Assembly (NCBI RefSeq): GCF_964355755.1
Contig: NC_092679.1
Coordinates: forward strand, 17,474,932-17,538,931
Direction of reading: 5' to 3'
Length of the DNA stretch: 64,000 nt
Source: Antedon mediterranea
Lineage: Eukaryota; Echinodermata; Crinoidea; Comatulida; Antedonidae
Each line of letters starts with the position of its first letter. Within the stretch, counting starts at the first letter, position 1. Below are positions 22,627-37,600 of the stretch, one piece after another. A program made the position numbers and the translations under genes. The notes beneath the pieces were generated by a model. It saw nothing but the letters and a program-made list of their open reading frames with translations. It was not told where the DNA came from and ran no database searches.

Positions 22627-25600
22627 GTATTTTATTTGTTGCTGTATTATGCCTCTTTTATCTATGATCTATTTTATTATTACGTTTCAGAGTCGGATAC
22701 TTATTACTTATATGTCATATATTGATTTGATAAAAGTCCAGTCAAGTAGAATAATAATAGAATCGGGGCCCATATGGCATTTTGATTATCTTACGACAGG
22801 GATCAGACATATCTAATTTTAACTGCTTGTTTATAGTAATAATGTTTTTACATTATTATTGTAATATATGATTTAAGCCTTATATTATTAACAGAAAAAA
22901 CTTAAATCAACTTTAAAGGTTTATTTGTGTTTCCTTATTATGACCCAACTAGGGCCGGCCTTTCGATAAATACAATGAGACTTAGTTTATTGGGCGTGTA
23001 TAAAATTAAACAAACAATTTTTTAATAATAAAGAGCTTTTAAAAAGTACACTTCAGTAAAATGTCATATAATAACCAATTTTCATTTAAAAAAACCGGTC
23101 ATTTTTGTTAACAACGCTCTGAAACTAAAATATATTACGATTTTTAAATAAATAATAAAATGCTAATTCCATCCGCTGCATCAAAAGGCTGGTAGAAATT
23201 AATTAGTAATATAAATTCCAATGCATTAATTACTATACAAGCGTCCATTGATTATTGACAAAGGGATCTGCTAATATAACAATAGACCTGTCTACCTAAA
23301 TACAACTGTTCACACAGCGGATGCGTTTGCATATTTTGTGCATGATAATTATAATTGTTATGAAATCACGTTTTATGAATTACCATAATTCAATATTCAC
23401 AATTTGTTTGTTCATTAAATCATGGAATAATAATTATCACATGGTCACCATCGTCAACATAATCCTCGTTGTCGGTTATCGTTGGATCATAACTTAATTA
23501 TTATCCTCATCATTCATTCTCCTCCTTTCTCATCATCATCATCATCATCTGACAGACATACATCATTATCTGTTTTATTTCTTATTCTCATCATAATATT
23601 CATCATCATCATCTTCATCTAACCATCATTGCTACAACCATTAAAATAAAAACCAATGAGTTTCTAGAGATTGTACATCGATGATAAAATCAAAACGACG
23701 GAATTTTTATTATTATCTTCCAAGTCAAAGTATTTAGAGAGCGCGCCCTCGTTTTTTAATCCCGGATACACAGTTCGTACAGTCATCAAAAGTCGAGTTG
23801 ATCCGTAGGTCCTCTTGTCCCGTTCCGTAGTGTATTTTTCACACGAGTGAAAAAATCAAAATCATGGAGGCCAACGTAGAACAAGGACCTGCCGGTGATG
23901 TTGTTGAAAACACTCCTGGTGAAAAAATAGGTAAATATGTAATGTCAATCACTATGCTAGGTAGATATAATATCTGGCATCTGTACACGTGTGATGGTAA
24001 TTGAATAGAATAGCATAAAAGGCTTTTTCTGCTTGAATTGGCGCGGTCCTTCCTAGGCCCCAACCTGTTCCATCGATCTGTTGTGGATAAAAAAGCCCGG
24101 GATTTACCAACTTTGGGGTGCGTCAGGTAGTTTCATTGATGGAAGTTTAGTAACACGTTTGCGGCACATAGTAGCCTAGATCTTTAAATGGATAGCAATG
24201 TGTACTCTATTCACATTTTATTTTTTAATAAAGTATTTAGTCTTTTGATACTTCTATTGTTTTTTTGACTAGGAGGCCTATCATATACAAATTTAACATT
24301 TAACAATGATGTGATTTTTTATGATTTAATAAATAATATTAATAATATTATTAATAATGAAAAATGAATAAACAAAAACATACAGGGTAGGGGGGTACAG
24401 TATATATTTCATTTTCAATTGAAATAATAACTAGGTAGGCCTGCCCTAGCTAGTCTATTTCTAGCCAGATACAGCTAGGCATCTTCTCAAAAACCAAATG
24501 AAATCTCTCAATTATGTAAACATGGTTTTAATATTTTATTAATAAATTGTCTGTCCTGCAGAAAACTGTTTGTTTATTTATTCTCTTTGTGATTTTAAAT
24601 CTTTTAAAATCTAAATAGTTAGCTTACCTGGATAAACCGACATAGGCCTTTTCCCCTTCGAGGGGAAAACATTTATAAGTAAGTTTAAATAGAACAAGTT
24701 ACCCACCCCTCCATTGGTTTGTGTAATTTAATTTGAAAACGCCACACAAGATGCCACTTAAAATATTTGACTAATTTGTATTTTGCTAAACCATATTCAC
24801 GTCGTCAGGTAACATTAAACAATTAATATAATAATAATAATGTATCTTACTTAAGGTGTTTACGCTTGACCTCAGATGTTTAGTTTGATTTAATCAATGT
24901 TATTACAGCTTGAAAGCAAATAAGGGTATTTTAATGATTTTGTGCTTTTTTTTCAATCTTTCAATTCATCTTCAATCCAGAATTATTTTTACACAGTATT
25001 GGATATATCTTGCTTTTTAAAAAAATGTAAGAAATTGTACTATTGACGACAAGATTGAAGGAGTATATGTATTCACAATGCGATGACAATCCCACTTCCA
25101 TAATTTTCAACATAATTCATTTTGTAGATTTTTAAATTAATTATCTGTACAGTAGTGTGATTTATATAACCTTTCCCTAGATCCCCATTTTCCCCACTCC
25201 TCCCCTTTTCAACCTGACTCAATTTCGTATGACTCATAGTTGTATGAACTTCCAGTCATACAGTATGATGTTACACTGAATTAAAATTTATTTTAAATTA
25301 AGCTGTATTTAAAAAAAGCTTCACATTTAACTAATAAAATACATGCTAATTTTTTATATTTGTTAATATGCCTGTGATGTGTTGTTGTGATGCTGTACAG
25401 ACATCCCGTCCATCCCCTTCCTGTTTCTTACTAAATGAGTTTCCTGGGTCTGACATAACCGTATCTCCTTCCAAATTCCTGCATAAATTTATAAATTTTA
25501 TTTGAATCATCGGTTTCCAGTTCCTGTGATCGAGCCCATGACAGCTACAGTAATAAAATACAATCCAACTTTATAAGGAAAATGTTTAATTTGAATAGTA

Positions 25601-28600
25601 TCAATATCAGCTGCTATTAGTAATTAGAATTGACTCTACTGTAGTATAGGTCATCTCAAACTGAAAAAGCTTGCAATTTCTATTCTATGAATGGTATCTA
25701 TTTTCACGGTCTGCAAAAATATCGACCGGCCGCATGATTTCTGTTGAATATCAAAAGATTATAGAAGGTTAAGTTCAGTTATTAAGGGGTTAGCTGGAGA
25801 TTTAGGTACAGTAGGAGCGACTGATTTCATTGGCTATAAGCAATGTAATCCCTTTCATTCACAACAGTATTCTACTGTACTGTATGTCTAGCCCGGATTC
25901 CTCCAAGAAAAATATTTGAAAGTCTCATATTTTTACCCTGTCAGACACAAGCAATCTCTAGAGTAACGCGATGAACATGTCGGCCTAACAAGCAATATCC
26001 TTTGCAATCATTGTCTTTCTATTAAGATGTACATAGATTCCTAACGATCCGGATGTAACCATAAAATTATATTAATTCAACATCCCCCTATGCTCTGCTC
26101 CATTATTCGATGCCAGACAGTTACTCATCAATGTAGCTGATTTACTTTATTGGCTGGGCTGTACTGTATGTTGTGCACTCAAGTTAAATAAATAAACATG
26201 GCTTTTTAGATGACACTTGTTAATATTTTGGTGTCTATTTCAATGTTTAAAGGTCATTTAGTTTACATGCTCAGTTATTTTCTATGGCAAGAAGGATCTA
26301 TCTAGATTATAAAATCTTCACACTTAAATTTATGTAGATCACTTTGAAATTAAACAATGATGATGATATCACCATAACACATTCTTAACAAAAAATAAGA
26401 AGCTTGATGCATTATCTAGAATATAATAACCAAATTAATTTTAGATCTACAGTATTATGTTCCCACTTTCAAAAATGATTCTCATGAAAAAAATAAATAC
26501 TCCACTATGCCCTAAACGTAATATCATCAGCAGCTCGTGAAAATTGTTGCCCCTTTTGTGAAAAAAAAAGAATCCAACCCTCCCCAATTGTGTTTTTATC
26601 GTTGCAGTTTCTTTACAGTTTCGAAATACTATTAAATAATTTCAAGTAGTATTGTATACAATATCCCTCGGAGCACTTGATCTATTTCATATCCTGATAA
26701 TCTTCATTCAGTAGGTTGGTATCTTTAACAGGAAATAAGAGAGGTCATCAATAAACAGACTTGACATCTTTATGCCATGTATAAAATAGTATTGAAAAGG
26801 TCAGTTGTAATTATTTACGATTTGATCATAAAAAATTGAAAATGATAATGGTAACATAAGTAGTAATTTTTAATAAAGGTATTTTGTTTTTAACAAAACT
26901 ACAGTACAGTATTCAATTCAATAAACTACATATAATTACAGTACAGTGCAATAGGCTTAGTGTTAAACTACAAATAGAAAATTAACAACAAATGTTAAAT
27001 GTATTCACCCATATTTGATTTTAAGGCTTTTATCCCACCTTAGTTTTCAACTAATGTATAGCACATCCTCAAGATTTCTATAATTTCCTTCCTTTATGTT
27101 CAGTTTCATTGCACCCACCTATTAACTTAGAATTCATCCTAAGCATATTCTGCGCTTAAAATCTCTGGAAATTTACTCAAGTCATAGTACTTACTTTAAG
27201 TTGTAACCAAGAAGACAGTAGTAATAGTATACTGTAGTTTAATATTGGGTACTGTACATTTACTGTACAGTACCCAAGTCATAGTACTTACTTTAATTTG
27301 TAACCAAGAAGACAGTAGGTTAATAGTGTACTGTAGTTTAATATTGGGTACTGTACATTTAATATACAGTACTCAAGTCTCATAGACTGAGTACTTACTG
27401 ACCCAGCAAAGACACTCTTTCATAGGTGTAACCCAATTTCTAAAACCCTCTGTGCTTTAGGTACAGACCCTCCTCAACCCTTGACTAAATTCAGCACTAA
27501 TTAAAATGAATATGCACCGAAATGTGGCCTACAGTAGTAAGTTTACAAATAACTAGCCTAATAATAGTACAAAAATAATAATAAAAAAAATAAAATAGAA
27601 TTTATGAATGAATAAGTGACATCAAATGTTCTGCCCGCGGCTCACTGTGGCACAATTTTGCATAATAATCGCTATATAACATTGTTTATTAGTTGGCAAG
27701 CATGCTGAATGTAGTCATTTTGTTGTCGCCATCAAAATAAATTAGATATTGGATTCACGTACAATCAGCTAAGTAGTATATTTTGTTGCCATATTGGAAG
27801 TTGGCTAGCATGATGGATACATGGACTGGTAAGACAATCTCTATATAATTCAGTATGATTATCATACTCGTGGATTAAATCTTTGTAATCTTATGTAGCA
27901 ATACTATAAGTCTGTTTAGCTTGTGCCACTCTAGATTGAAAGTTCTGGTTATACTGTACAGCTAGTAGCCTAAATAATATTGAACAGTTCAAACAATTAA
28001 TTTTACTGTACATGTGGCTGTGTACAGTATGTTTTTAAACATTTTGTTTGTGGGAATATAAGGAATAAAATGATATGGTATTTGAATGTAATCGGATGGT
28101 TAAATCGGCAGTTGATGATTTTTGCAACTTGCATAACCGTAATTAATTTAAAGTGCCAATGTTTAATGGCCTTTCCTCTTATTCAATATTAGCAAAAGTT
28201 GAAATAATGTGACCATAAGTTGTTAACATACTGGCACTGACAGTAGATTACTACAAAACGTATTATCTGTATCATTTCTGTATAAAAGAAATTGATATTA
28301 CACCATTACTGTACATTACCTGGTGGCTATTAACAGTATAGTAGTAGTAGTAGTAGTAGTAACTTTCATACTCAGTACAGGTTTTACATAATAATATGCC
28401 ATAATACCACTGCCTACTATTTACAGTAGTCCAGCCCTTTCTTTAGTTGTCTAGAAACTGTAATACCATGCATGCTAACTGTAATAATACTTGGCTAAGT
28501 ATCTATAATATAAAGCTCAATCAGTCAAAGCAATTTGAGCATGCTAGCTTTTAGTGGATTGTAGTACAGTTTAGCATCAAGGCCACTGGGTGTATTCAGT

Positions 28601-31600
28601 GTTTTTTAACAGTGACTGATTGTCTTCAAATCTTCACCATTCATGAAATTATTTCACTCTTCTCTACCTACCTTTTGGGACAAGGACTAACAATTGGTTA
28701 GTCTATGGAATGCACATTTTCGGAATCACAAACATGATATAAAGAAAAAGTGAAAATATAAATTTAATAATATTAAACAGTAGTTACTGAAACTTTGAAA
28801 GGTACAATAGTGTTTTCTAGAAAACTAAACTTAAAACTACTGTAGGGTCCACATTTTACATTATTTTTAAAAAGAATATATTTAATTTTTCTACTATATT
28901 ATCTTTATTTCTTATGTTTTTTTTGAATAATAAAATCTTTACTTAAATGGTTTAAATAACAATTTTGTATTTTTGGAATGCCATTTAATGATTATTATAT
29001 GTCCAGTTCAGTTTCAATTTTTGCAGTACTGTAGCTTAAACCTTCCATGCTTTAAAACAGACATTCATTTAGCATAGACTGTTATGTATGGCGACAAACA
29101 TTATTTAAAAAAAAAATTCATTTCTCTAGAGGCTAGTTAAATACTGTAATGTACAGATAATGCAATTAATCCAATAACATGGAATTTCTAACAAAACAGT
29201 AATCCTGTTTTGGAACAGAATTTTAAGCGATTTCTAAACATTTTGTTGCAAAATATTAAATGTTAGTTGATCATTAGCCTATTCAGTTTCCCTTTAGGAT
29301 GTAGGCCAACTTCTCTTTTCCTGTATTGGTTATAACTCATAGAAAAAAAGGAAGTTAAACCTTTGAGTTGACTGCAACTATACAAGCTCTACACTTTAGC
29401 CAAATCAATAAGATTTTTAAGGTATAAGAACTGGGGATGATCATACCTATGCAAATGTCGCGTTATAATCAACAAAATATACTATTATTATATTCAATGT
29501 TTGCTCATGATTGTGCTAACTATTCACACTTTTTGGCCCCATGTGTTTTGCATTTGACCCCATGTGTGCTCCATTTGACCTTGTGAATATCACTAGGGAT
29601 ATTCAAATAGGGTACAGGATAGAAAACTGGGGAATTAGATAATGAGTATGATGGTAGCCTTGTATTCTTTATTTGTACAACACACCACAATACATAATGC
29701 CATTGGGGCCAGCTAAATATCTACTACTGTACATACAGTAGGGCCTACACAGTAACGTTCAGCCGTTTTATCCCAAGAAACTAAAAAACTGATGCAAACT
29801 AAATCTTTATTGATATTGATGGCCTATTCTTGACTATATTTGCGAATTAAAACCTAGACTGATACTGTAGCTAATATAATACCACCACAATATTATACGA
29901 ACTTTTATTTTAATTGTACATACAACACTATCGCATGCCATTTAGTTCCTGATAACATTCAATGTCGGTTTAGGTATGACAATAGATTGTTTTTCCCATT
30001 GAATCACATTGTAAATGTACAACTTTTAAAGTCTACTGGCCTTCAAATGTAAAGTTTGTATTAAATCTAAAAGGATATCGTCATTACATTTTAAAAACAA
30101 TTTCCGAATGCCTGGTTGCAGTTAGGCCCACTGTATTACTACAGTACAGTAGTCTAATATAGTTTAAATACTAGAGATAAAACATATTACACTACGGTAT
30201 TTAAAAAATCGGTAATTTATAGTAATAAAAGATATTCTTCTTCCACCAAGAAATCACTACCTATCCCTTAATATTAAAACATTGGTGAACGTGAAGCACA
30301 TACTGTACAGTACTATTACATACAGTAATACTGTAATAACTAGACATGTAACTCGTCACTTTGACGAGTTTGGTTATCCGCCGCGCAAGTGGTGCAACAT
30401 TAACATTAAGGGGATAGGTTGAGGACAAAAGGAAGTGTTCACGTTGGCATTATGACCTGAACTGAAGAATATGATATGTTGTTATTGCTGAATTTTATTA
30501 TTTAAATTCATATATAGTATACACAGTATAATCTGTATCCATATCACATACAGTGACATACATAGAATAGGCGAAATTACGGGACCCGTTATTTATTGCA
30601 ATTTTTAACATGTTGACGGTTTTAAAATGAAACGCGAAGGTAGCAATTCCGAAAGGAAATTATCTCAGCAACAACGTATTAGCGTGTAGAAGAAATTTGA
30701 ATACGTGAAATATTGATGCGCGCTCGTTTAAATGTAATGAATTATGACGCAAAAGATGAAAATACGACCTTTTTTATTTTACTGGCCATATGATGACGTC
30801 ACAACATCCGATTGGCAACATTTTTACATAATTTTGTATCTACAATCCAATAGCTTCCAGAAAAAGTTTTAATCGTGATTATCACATTTTATTCTTACGA
30901 GCTATAACAGATTAAAATTTACTGTAAAGATGAAATTAATGCCACACGTGATTTAAATTTTTAGGCATGATGACGTCAAAAAAATTAAAATATTTTTAAC
31001 TCATGCGAAAGATACTTGATTGACCTAGACAATATTAAAATCGGGGTGAAAATGGAAAACGGATAAGTGGAGATGCGCTCTATTCAATGTGATGAGCTAT
31101 GACGAAAGATACAAAAATCCTAAATTTTATATTCGCGTGGCCATACGATGACGTCACAATGTCCGGTTAGCCATATTAGTACCTGATCCGACATCTACAA
31201 CTCATCTACTTCTAGAATATGTCATCCACAAAAATTTGACCGTCTAGTTTAGAAAGTACGACTGTTTTAAAAAAGGCATATTTTAAACGAATTTTTTAAC
31301 CTTTTCATAAAAAACGCGCGCAAATTGTCCAATTCGACGTGCTCGTATGACGTATCTTTAAGTCGAAATTGTTTAAAATTTTGTAAAATTACTAGAAAAG
31401 GCTGGAAAAACATAAATCACGCGAAAAAAATACGTTTTCAATGCTACGTGCGCACCGCACACGTAAAAATGTGCGCACGCGTGGGAATTTTTGACATGCT
31501 TAAACCGACATGAAACGCGTAGAAAGTTGATTAGAAATTAATTTTGCGCATTCTGAAATTTTAAATGCGCGTGCGCGCGTAACTTTGTGTAAAACACGGA

Positions 31601-34600
31601 ATTTTTTTTCAACAGAAAGTTAGCGCATGATATAAATTAAACTTTTGCAAAGTTTCAAGTTGAAATGTTATTTGGTTGTCGAGCTATGTTAAATACGACA
31701 AAATCGTTAAATCGCGCGTAAGTCACGTTGCGCAATTGTAAACGTCATGAAAAACTTCGCTTGACGACGTTACGTAAATGTCAATATGTTAAGATAGTTA
31801 CCGAAATGTTATGTTTGCGAGTTTTAGAGAAAAGCGTTACACAAAAATCATACAGAATGATTTCGTACAATCACAAGAGGTTATCCTGCAACTTCGTTGC
31901 GGATAACCAAATACAGTACTGTAAATATGATTTAATTTGGGCAATGCTTACAGTACTTCACTGTCTGGTATATATGATTGATGAGGAAGTTCCTTTATTT
32001 TTGAAAATAATTGACCTTACCACAAGATTTATTCATGAGAATTAAATTAATTGTGTATTTGTTTAATAAGTATAACTAAGAGATAATAATTGGTTGAACC
32101 ATGGGTTATTATTGAATGGAAATCAATGACTTAATAGGAATGTAATGCATTTATGTACAGTCAGTACTGTGATTCATGTAATAAAATATTTCACTTAGCA
32201 TTTTATGTGGTATTTTTTTGCATATTTTATACTGTATTTTGTACAGTGTCGGTTACTCTTAAAATGCGAATATTATGTATCAACAACAATCTTTAATTGA
32301 AACAAAATAATAAATTAAAGGTATACCATAAAAGTAATTAAACATGAACTAATTATGCACAGATTAAACTTATAAAGAACACAACAATTACTTACAGTAT
32401 GTCATCGAAAATTATGTTCGATATCAATCATCAATCAATAAAGATTCTTTAAGACGTTTTTTTCCATGTTCTGTAAAGTACTATGGTAATAGTATATACA
32501 GTAAGTATGTTTTCCTATGATGTTCCTCAAGTGGTTTATAAATACAGGAGCAGAATGAACCCATATTACTTGGAGAACATAAGAACAAAATCACCGTAAT
32601 AATAGGGCTTTGTTTTGGGAGTGGTTTTTTCTAGTGTATGATACTCAATGTATGTTGCCTTTTTTTTGGTTCATTTCTTTTGAACCATCTGTGCCTATTG
32701 ATGTTGCTCCAAATATGTACATTACACCAAACGATATGGGTGACATCACAATATCATCTGCTCCACAACACTAACACAACTCCAATGCTGCAATTAAAGT
32801 GAAATTCTTGCTTATGGCCGACCTAACAAATACAACAAACTGGAAAATAATATCATAAATGATTTATCAATTAGAACTTTTCGTTTGTGAAGGATTTTTA
32901 TATTTAATTGTGTTCTGATGTCTAAAGCATGTTTGGTAATAAGCAATATTTTGTTTATGAAAGATCGGAAGATTCAGATTTATTTGAGGTTGATTCTCTT
33001 GAAAATAATTCTCAACTGGAATCATTGGTATATGAAGGTATTGGTTTGGTTACTTTTTAGATAATTAATTACAATTAATTTTATTCAATTAATTGTTAGT
33101 TTCTCAGATTTACAGGTTATAAAAAATAATTTTTGATTATTGTTCCAATGGTCTAGCAAGAATCGCAATACAAACAATGTTTCCTACTCCAAATTCAGAT
33201 TTATTAGTAATTATGGCTAATCATTTTTAAAAAAAATCATATCTCTTTTACTCATCTTCCTCCTCTCTATCTCATTTTTTGTGGTCTTTGTCAAATATTA
33301 ATCTTTTTTGTTTGATTTTAATTCTTATTCCTCTCTAGATGATCTTTTGTACACCACAAATGACTATGGACTGGACCTCCATGAGCGTGTCGTTGAACTG
33401 GAGAAGAAGGTCAAAGAGCAAGGAGACGAGCTGATGTGTATGAGGACGGCAATGGCTGATGTTGTCCGTCGTTTAGGTGATGTTGAGAGCAAAAAAGATA
33501 CAAGAAAAACTACATCTAGAGGTAGGTATAAGTAAATGGTGAAAACAGAGTACACCAAATTCTTCACATGGTATTGTATTGTATATGAACAGTGTCATGA
33601 GCAAATTCTGTAATACAGTGTCATATATCACGCGCCTGTATTATGTAGGTTAAGGTTATTATGACCTATGATACAGGCATCACATGTGATACATATGTGA
33701 CAATGTATTACAGAATTTGCCTATGATACTGAACAAATAATTAAACATCCTATACATGGTGGTTACTGAGAATCGGCTTCTATCTCAGTATTTAGTATAG
33801 AAGTAGATCTTTACTGAAATTTTGTGGGAGGGGGATGAGAAGAAATTTATAATAAAATCAGCAATGGCTGATGTTATCCGTCGTCTAGGTGATGTTGAGA
33901 ACAAAAAAGATACAAGAAAGGTTACATCTAGAGGTAGGTATTTAAAGTATAAAGGTAAAAATGGAGAACATTTATCTTTCTAATAATATCATCACACACC
34001 ATCTTAAGATGTGTACAATAAAGTAGGCCGTTTCTATGTATATTATGCTATCCTTTTGGGAAAGGTGAGTGAAATGTTGGGGAAATCTACAGTCACTCAA
34101 AATGTAGTGTACTGTTTAATATCAAACTAACTACACTATCAAACTAGTTTGATAAAAAAAGTGTGATGTGCCCAAATATGGTAATTATATGACATCATCA
34201 TGTCCATATGTGCACATCACATTTTTAGTTCACATAAAGTTTGATAGTGTAGACAGAGCTTAAAGCAGATACTATATTAATTTTAAAAGATGTCAGATTC
34301 ATTAAATATCTTTTCATTGAGTTTGCATTGTGGATTCAAATTATTAATGCATTATTGTATATTTATTATATATTATATTAATCTAAACATTATCAATACT
34401 TTATAATTTAAAACATGATTGTATTGATTCTATTGTTTGTGGTTGTTTTTATGATTGTGATTCATTTTGTGAACTAACATTCAAATTTGCACAATAATAT
34501 TATCGATATTTCTTTTTTCTAATGCAAACACTAATAATGAAGCTTTTATTTTACTAATATTGTTTTTTTGGGTGTTAAGCTCTGTCTACACTATCAATCT

Positions 34601-37600
34601 AGTTTGACAAAAAAAAGTGTGGTGTGCCCAAAAATGGTAGTAATATCCCCAAATATGGTAGTGATATGACGTCATCATTGTCCATATGGGCACATCACAA
34701 TTGTTTGTCTTATAAAGTTTGATAGTGTAGACAGAGCTTTAGAAATGTACTGTGTCTGTCTGTCTCCTTGTTGTTTTATGCATAGAAATCATCGGTCTTC
34801 AGCATTATATCATAAATATTCAACAAGCTGTCCACTCATGCGTATCATCCATGGTACTGTATATTAATTATGAATGTTGTTTTGTAAATAATGTATTCGC
34901 GAAGCGGCCATTTCATGTTAAATATTGTGTCTTACATTCTGTGTTTGTGTTTCCTTTGTAAATTGTATTTCAAAGTCGGGTTTTACGTTGTAGTATTTTT
35001 CTGTGTGCGTACTGTAAATTAATACTGGCGTAGAATTTGAAAGTAATGTTGTAATATGCTCATAGTAATAGATATAGGGACCCTCTATCGTGGATGCCTA
35101 CCCCAATGTCTATTACATAATACAGTTGTAATTTTGATAATATATTTACAACAAATTGCAATTGTACCACATTTAGCGTTTTCTATCTTTTTCTGTTTTC
35201 AAGGTATCCTATCATATTTTATTTGTGTGGATGTGGCAAAGTGAAATCAAAGAGCTATATAATTTTAGGCATTTGCTTTTTTCAATAAGAATGTACAGTA
35301 CTACATTACTGTATACTATTTATCCTGCCATGGTGTACACTTGAGTATAGATGTGCACACAAGTTTGAGACAATCTATTTGCATTGGCAAGTTTGGTCAT
35401 TTTTTGACTATTACAAACAATTCAAATGCTGACCAAAAAAATTTAAATTTTTATTGGTAGTTTCCATCAACATCTATATGCTTACTGCCTGTTTTGTTTT
35501 ACAGTTTAGTATGTCCGATTTTACTATCGTATGTTATCAGTGTAATTTATCAACCAGGTTAAATCAATATTCACTAGTATTTGACTGGACCGGTAGATTA
35601 GTGTTTCCTATTGATTTTTACAAATTCCTGTATCACTTTCCATCCCTATAAATTTCATAAAACAAAGCAATTATGATTGGTTGATTAAATTTCACCTACG
35701 GTACTGTACTATAGATAATGTATGCAAGTCAAGATTGACTAATTGTCCTAGTAGTTGATAGTGTACTGTACTACATAAAGCTTGGTTCCCACTAAAACGT
35801 AACGCAAGGACGTAAACGCAACGCAAGCGTTTTAACCAATGACAAGCGAAGTAATACAGTTACCAGTCACAAGCGAATAAGCCATCGCTTGTGATTGGTC
35901 AATTCACTTGCGTTGCGTTACGTCCTTGCGTTGCGTCGCTAGTGGGAACCACGCTTAACACCTTGGGATGTATAGTAGTAGAGTACAGAAGCAACAAAAT
36001 AGTATTTTAAACTATATGTAGTTTATTAAAGTCAATATCGTCTCTCGTTGTCCTGGTATAGCAGTATAGTAGTACTGGGATGTACAATAGGAAAAGAAGC
36101 ATTATGGGTGGGGCCAGCGTGAATTTTAAACTAATACTATAGACCTTTTTACGATAGGCAACTAGTACTACTACAGTCAATCTTCTAATAGTAACCCATA
36201 CTCTAATAGTAACCCCCCTTATAATTAGTAACCCACCTTTGTCAATCTATAATAATAACCCACTACTCTAAGTAACCAATGGGGGTTACTATTAGAGTCA
36301 CAAAACTATTGACAAAATGATTGGTCGTTTTTGGTGCAGCCGTATTTTTAAAATAAGGAGATAATGCATGTTGATCTCGGGAGTGGGGAAGATTGAGTGT
36401 TTTTAAATTAAGTTCAAGTTCAACCAAATTTGTTTATCCGTACTGTTTTATTATTTTGCTATGAGTTGCTGACCAGAAAAGTTGGGGTGGGTTACTATTT
36501 TCTTGTAATTGATTTCCTAAGCTAGAAATTCATTAGCATCTATGTTAGTTGCAATGATAGTAACGTGATGTATGGGAAGTCATTAAGAATTTTAATCTAC
36601 AATATGTGATGAATGATGCGATCAATGCGTGTATTATTTAGCTTCCCTACTGATTCCATAGTTAATCAGCAAAGTAATTCACCTTTCAACAGTTGTCAAT
36701 CTGGTATGACATGGCTTTATCTAAATTGACATATAAAGTAAAATAAATAAATAGAAATGTTTACCGTTTATTGCCTCAAATCATAATAGATTGTTTGATT
36801 TCACTCGATATAAGTTCTACTGTATTACTAATAATTATTGTGTAATTGTAGTTAAAAATAATGAAAAGATTACAGTAACCTTCATTAAATATCTTCTTCT
36901 ATACAACAATAGATTTAGTTTCCCCCAAAAAACAAAAGGTATGTCTACTTGCTTATGTCAGATGAAAAAGAGCAGCAAAATTATAATATACATATATAGT
37001 ATTACCTCTAAAAAGAGACCTTGAAAATTTTAACCTCTGCCAACGCCTTTCAACTTTTTTTTGTTTAACTACTGTATGTCTACTTGAAAAGTTTATAACT
37101 TTAAAGTTATTCTGCAGTGCAGTGCGGTGTGTTAGAGAGTATAGTACCATATAACATAACACAATCTCTACACTAATCTAACATTTCACAATTAGTATAC
37201 GTTAATACCTATTTTTAAATTAAAATTGTTAACATTAGATCAACCTTTAGTCCATGGAACAACTCCTGCATGCTACTAATATCACTATGAATTTGACGTT
37301 TATTCACTATTTTTGTAATTCTATTTTAACCCTGCAAATAACTTGCATCAAAATAAAAATGTCTGCATGGTATCGCCGTCATTTCATTTGCTTTATTCAA
37401 GTGCTAACCTCGCAAAGTGTCCGTGTCGGAATTGTGATCTTTCCAATTGTTTCGCAAATGATTTTTACGGAGCTGTTTTTTCCTACAGGTGGTTCGGCAC
37501 CAATGCGAGCTGTGAAAGATTCATCAGGTATGGTGACTCATAGACTATAGTTTAGTTTTGCAGTTTTGTTTGTTTTTTTTCCAAATCCTTTGATGAAGAT

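Larger units (their letters stand above)
34742..37488. other. EML intron, no gene seen
   Basis: It contains a GTTCCCACTA-type MITE (35777-35957) and a perfect 17-bp inverted repeat around 36201-36297. Short open frames here lack similarity or consistent splice signals. Confidence 0.5.

Noticed and set aside
30369-32045. Open frames of 62 and 105 codons at 31325 and 31728
   Set aside because: They lie in or overlap the edge of the noncoding TIR element, have no family similarity and show no splice context.
36913-36938. Small candidate EML exon before GTATGT
   Set aside because: Its 26-nt length would break the phase between exon 2 and the exon at 37489.
37254-37550. 98-codon open frame around an EML exon
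   Set aside because: Only 37489-37527 is supported by splice signals and phase; the upstream part is an intron with a polypyrimidine tract.
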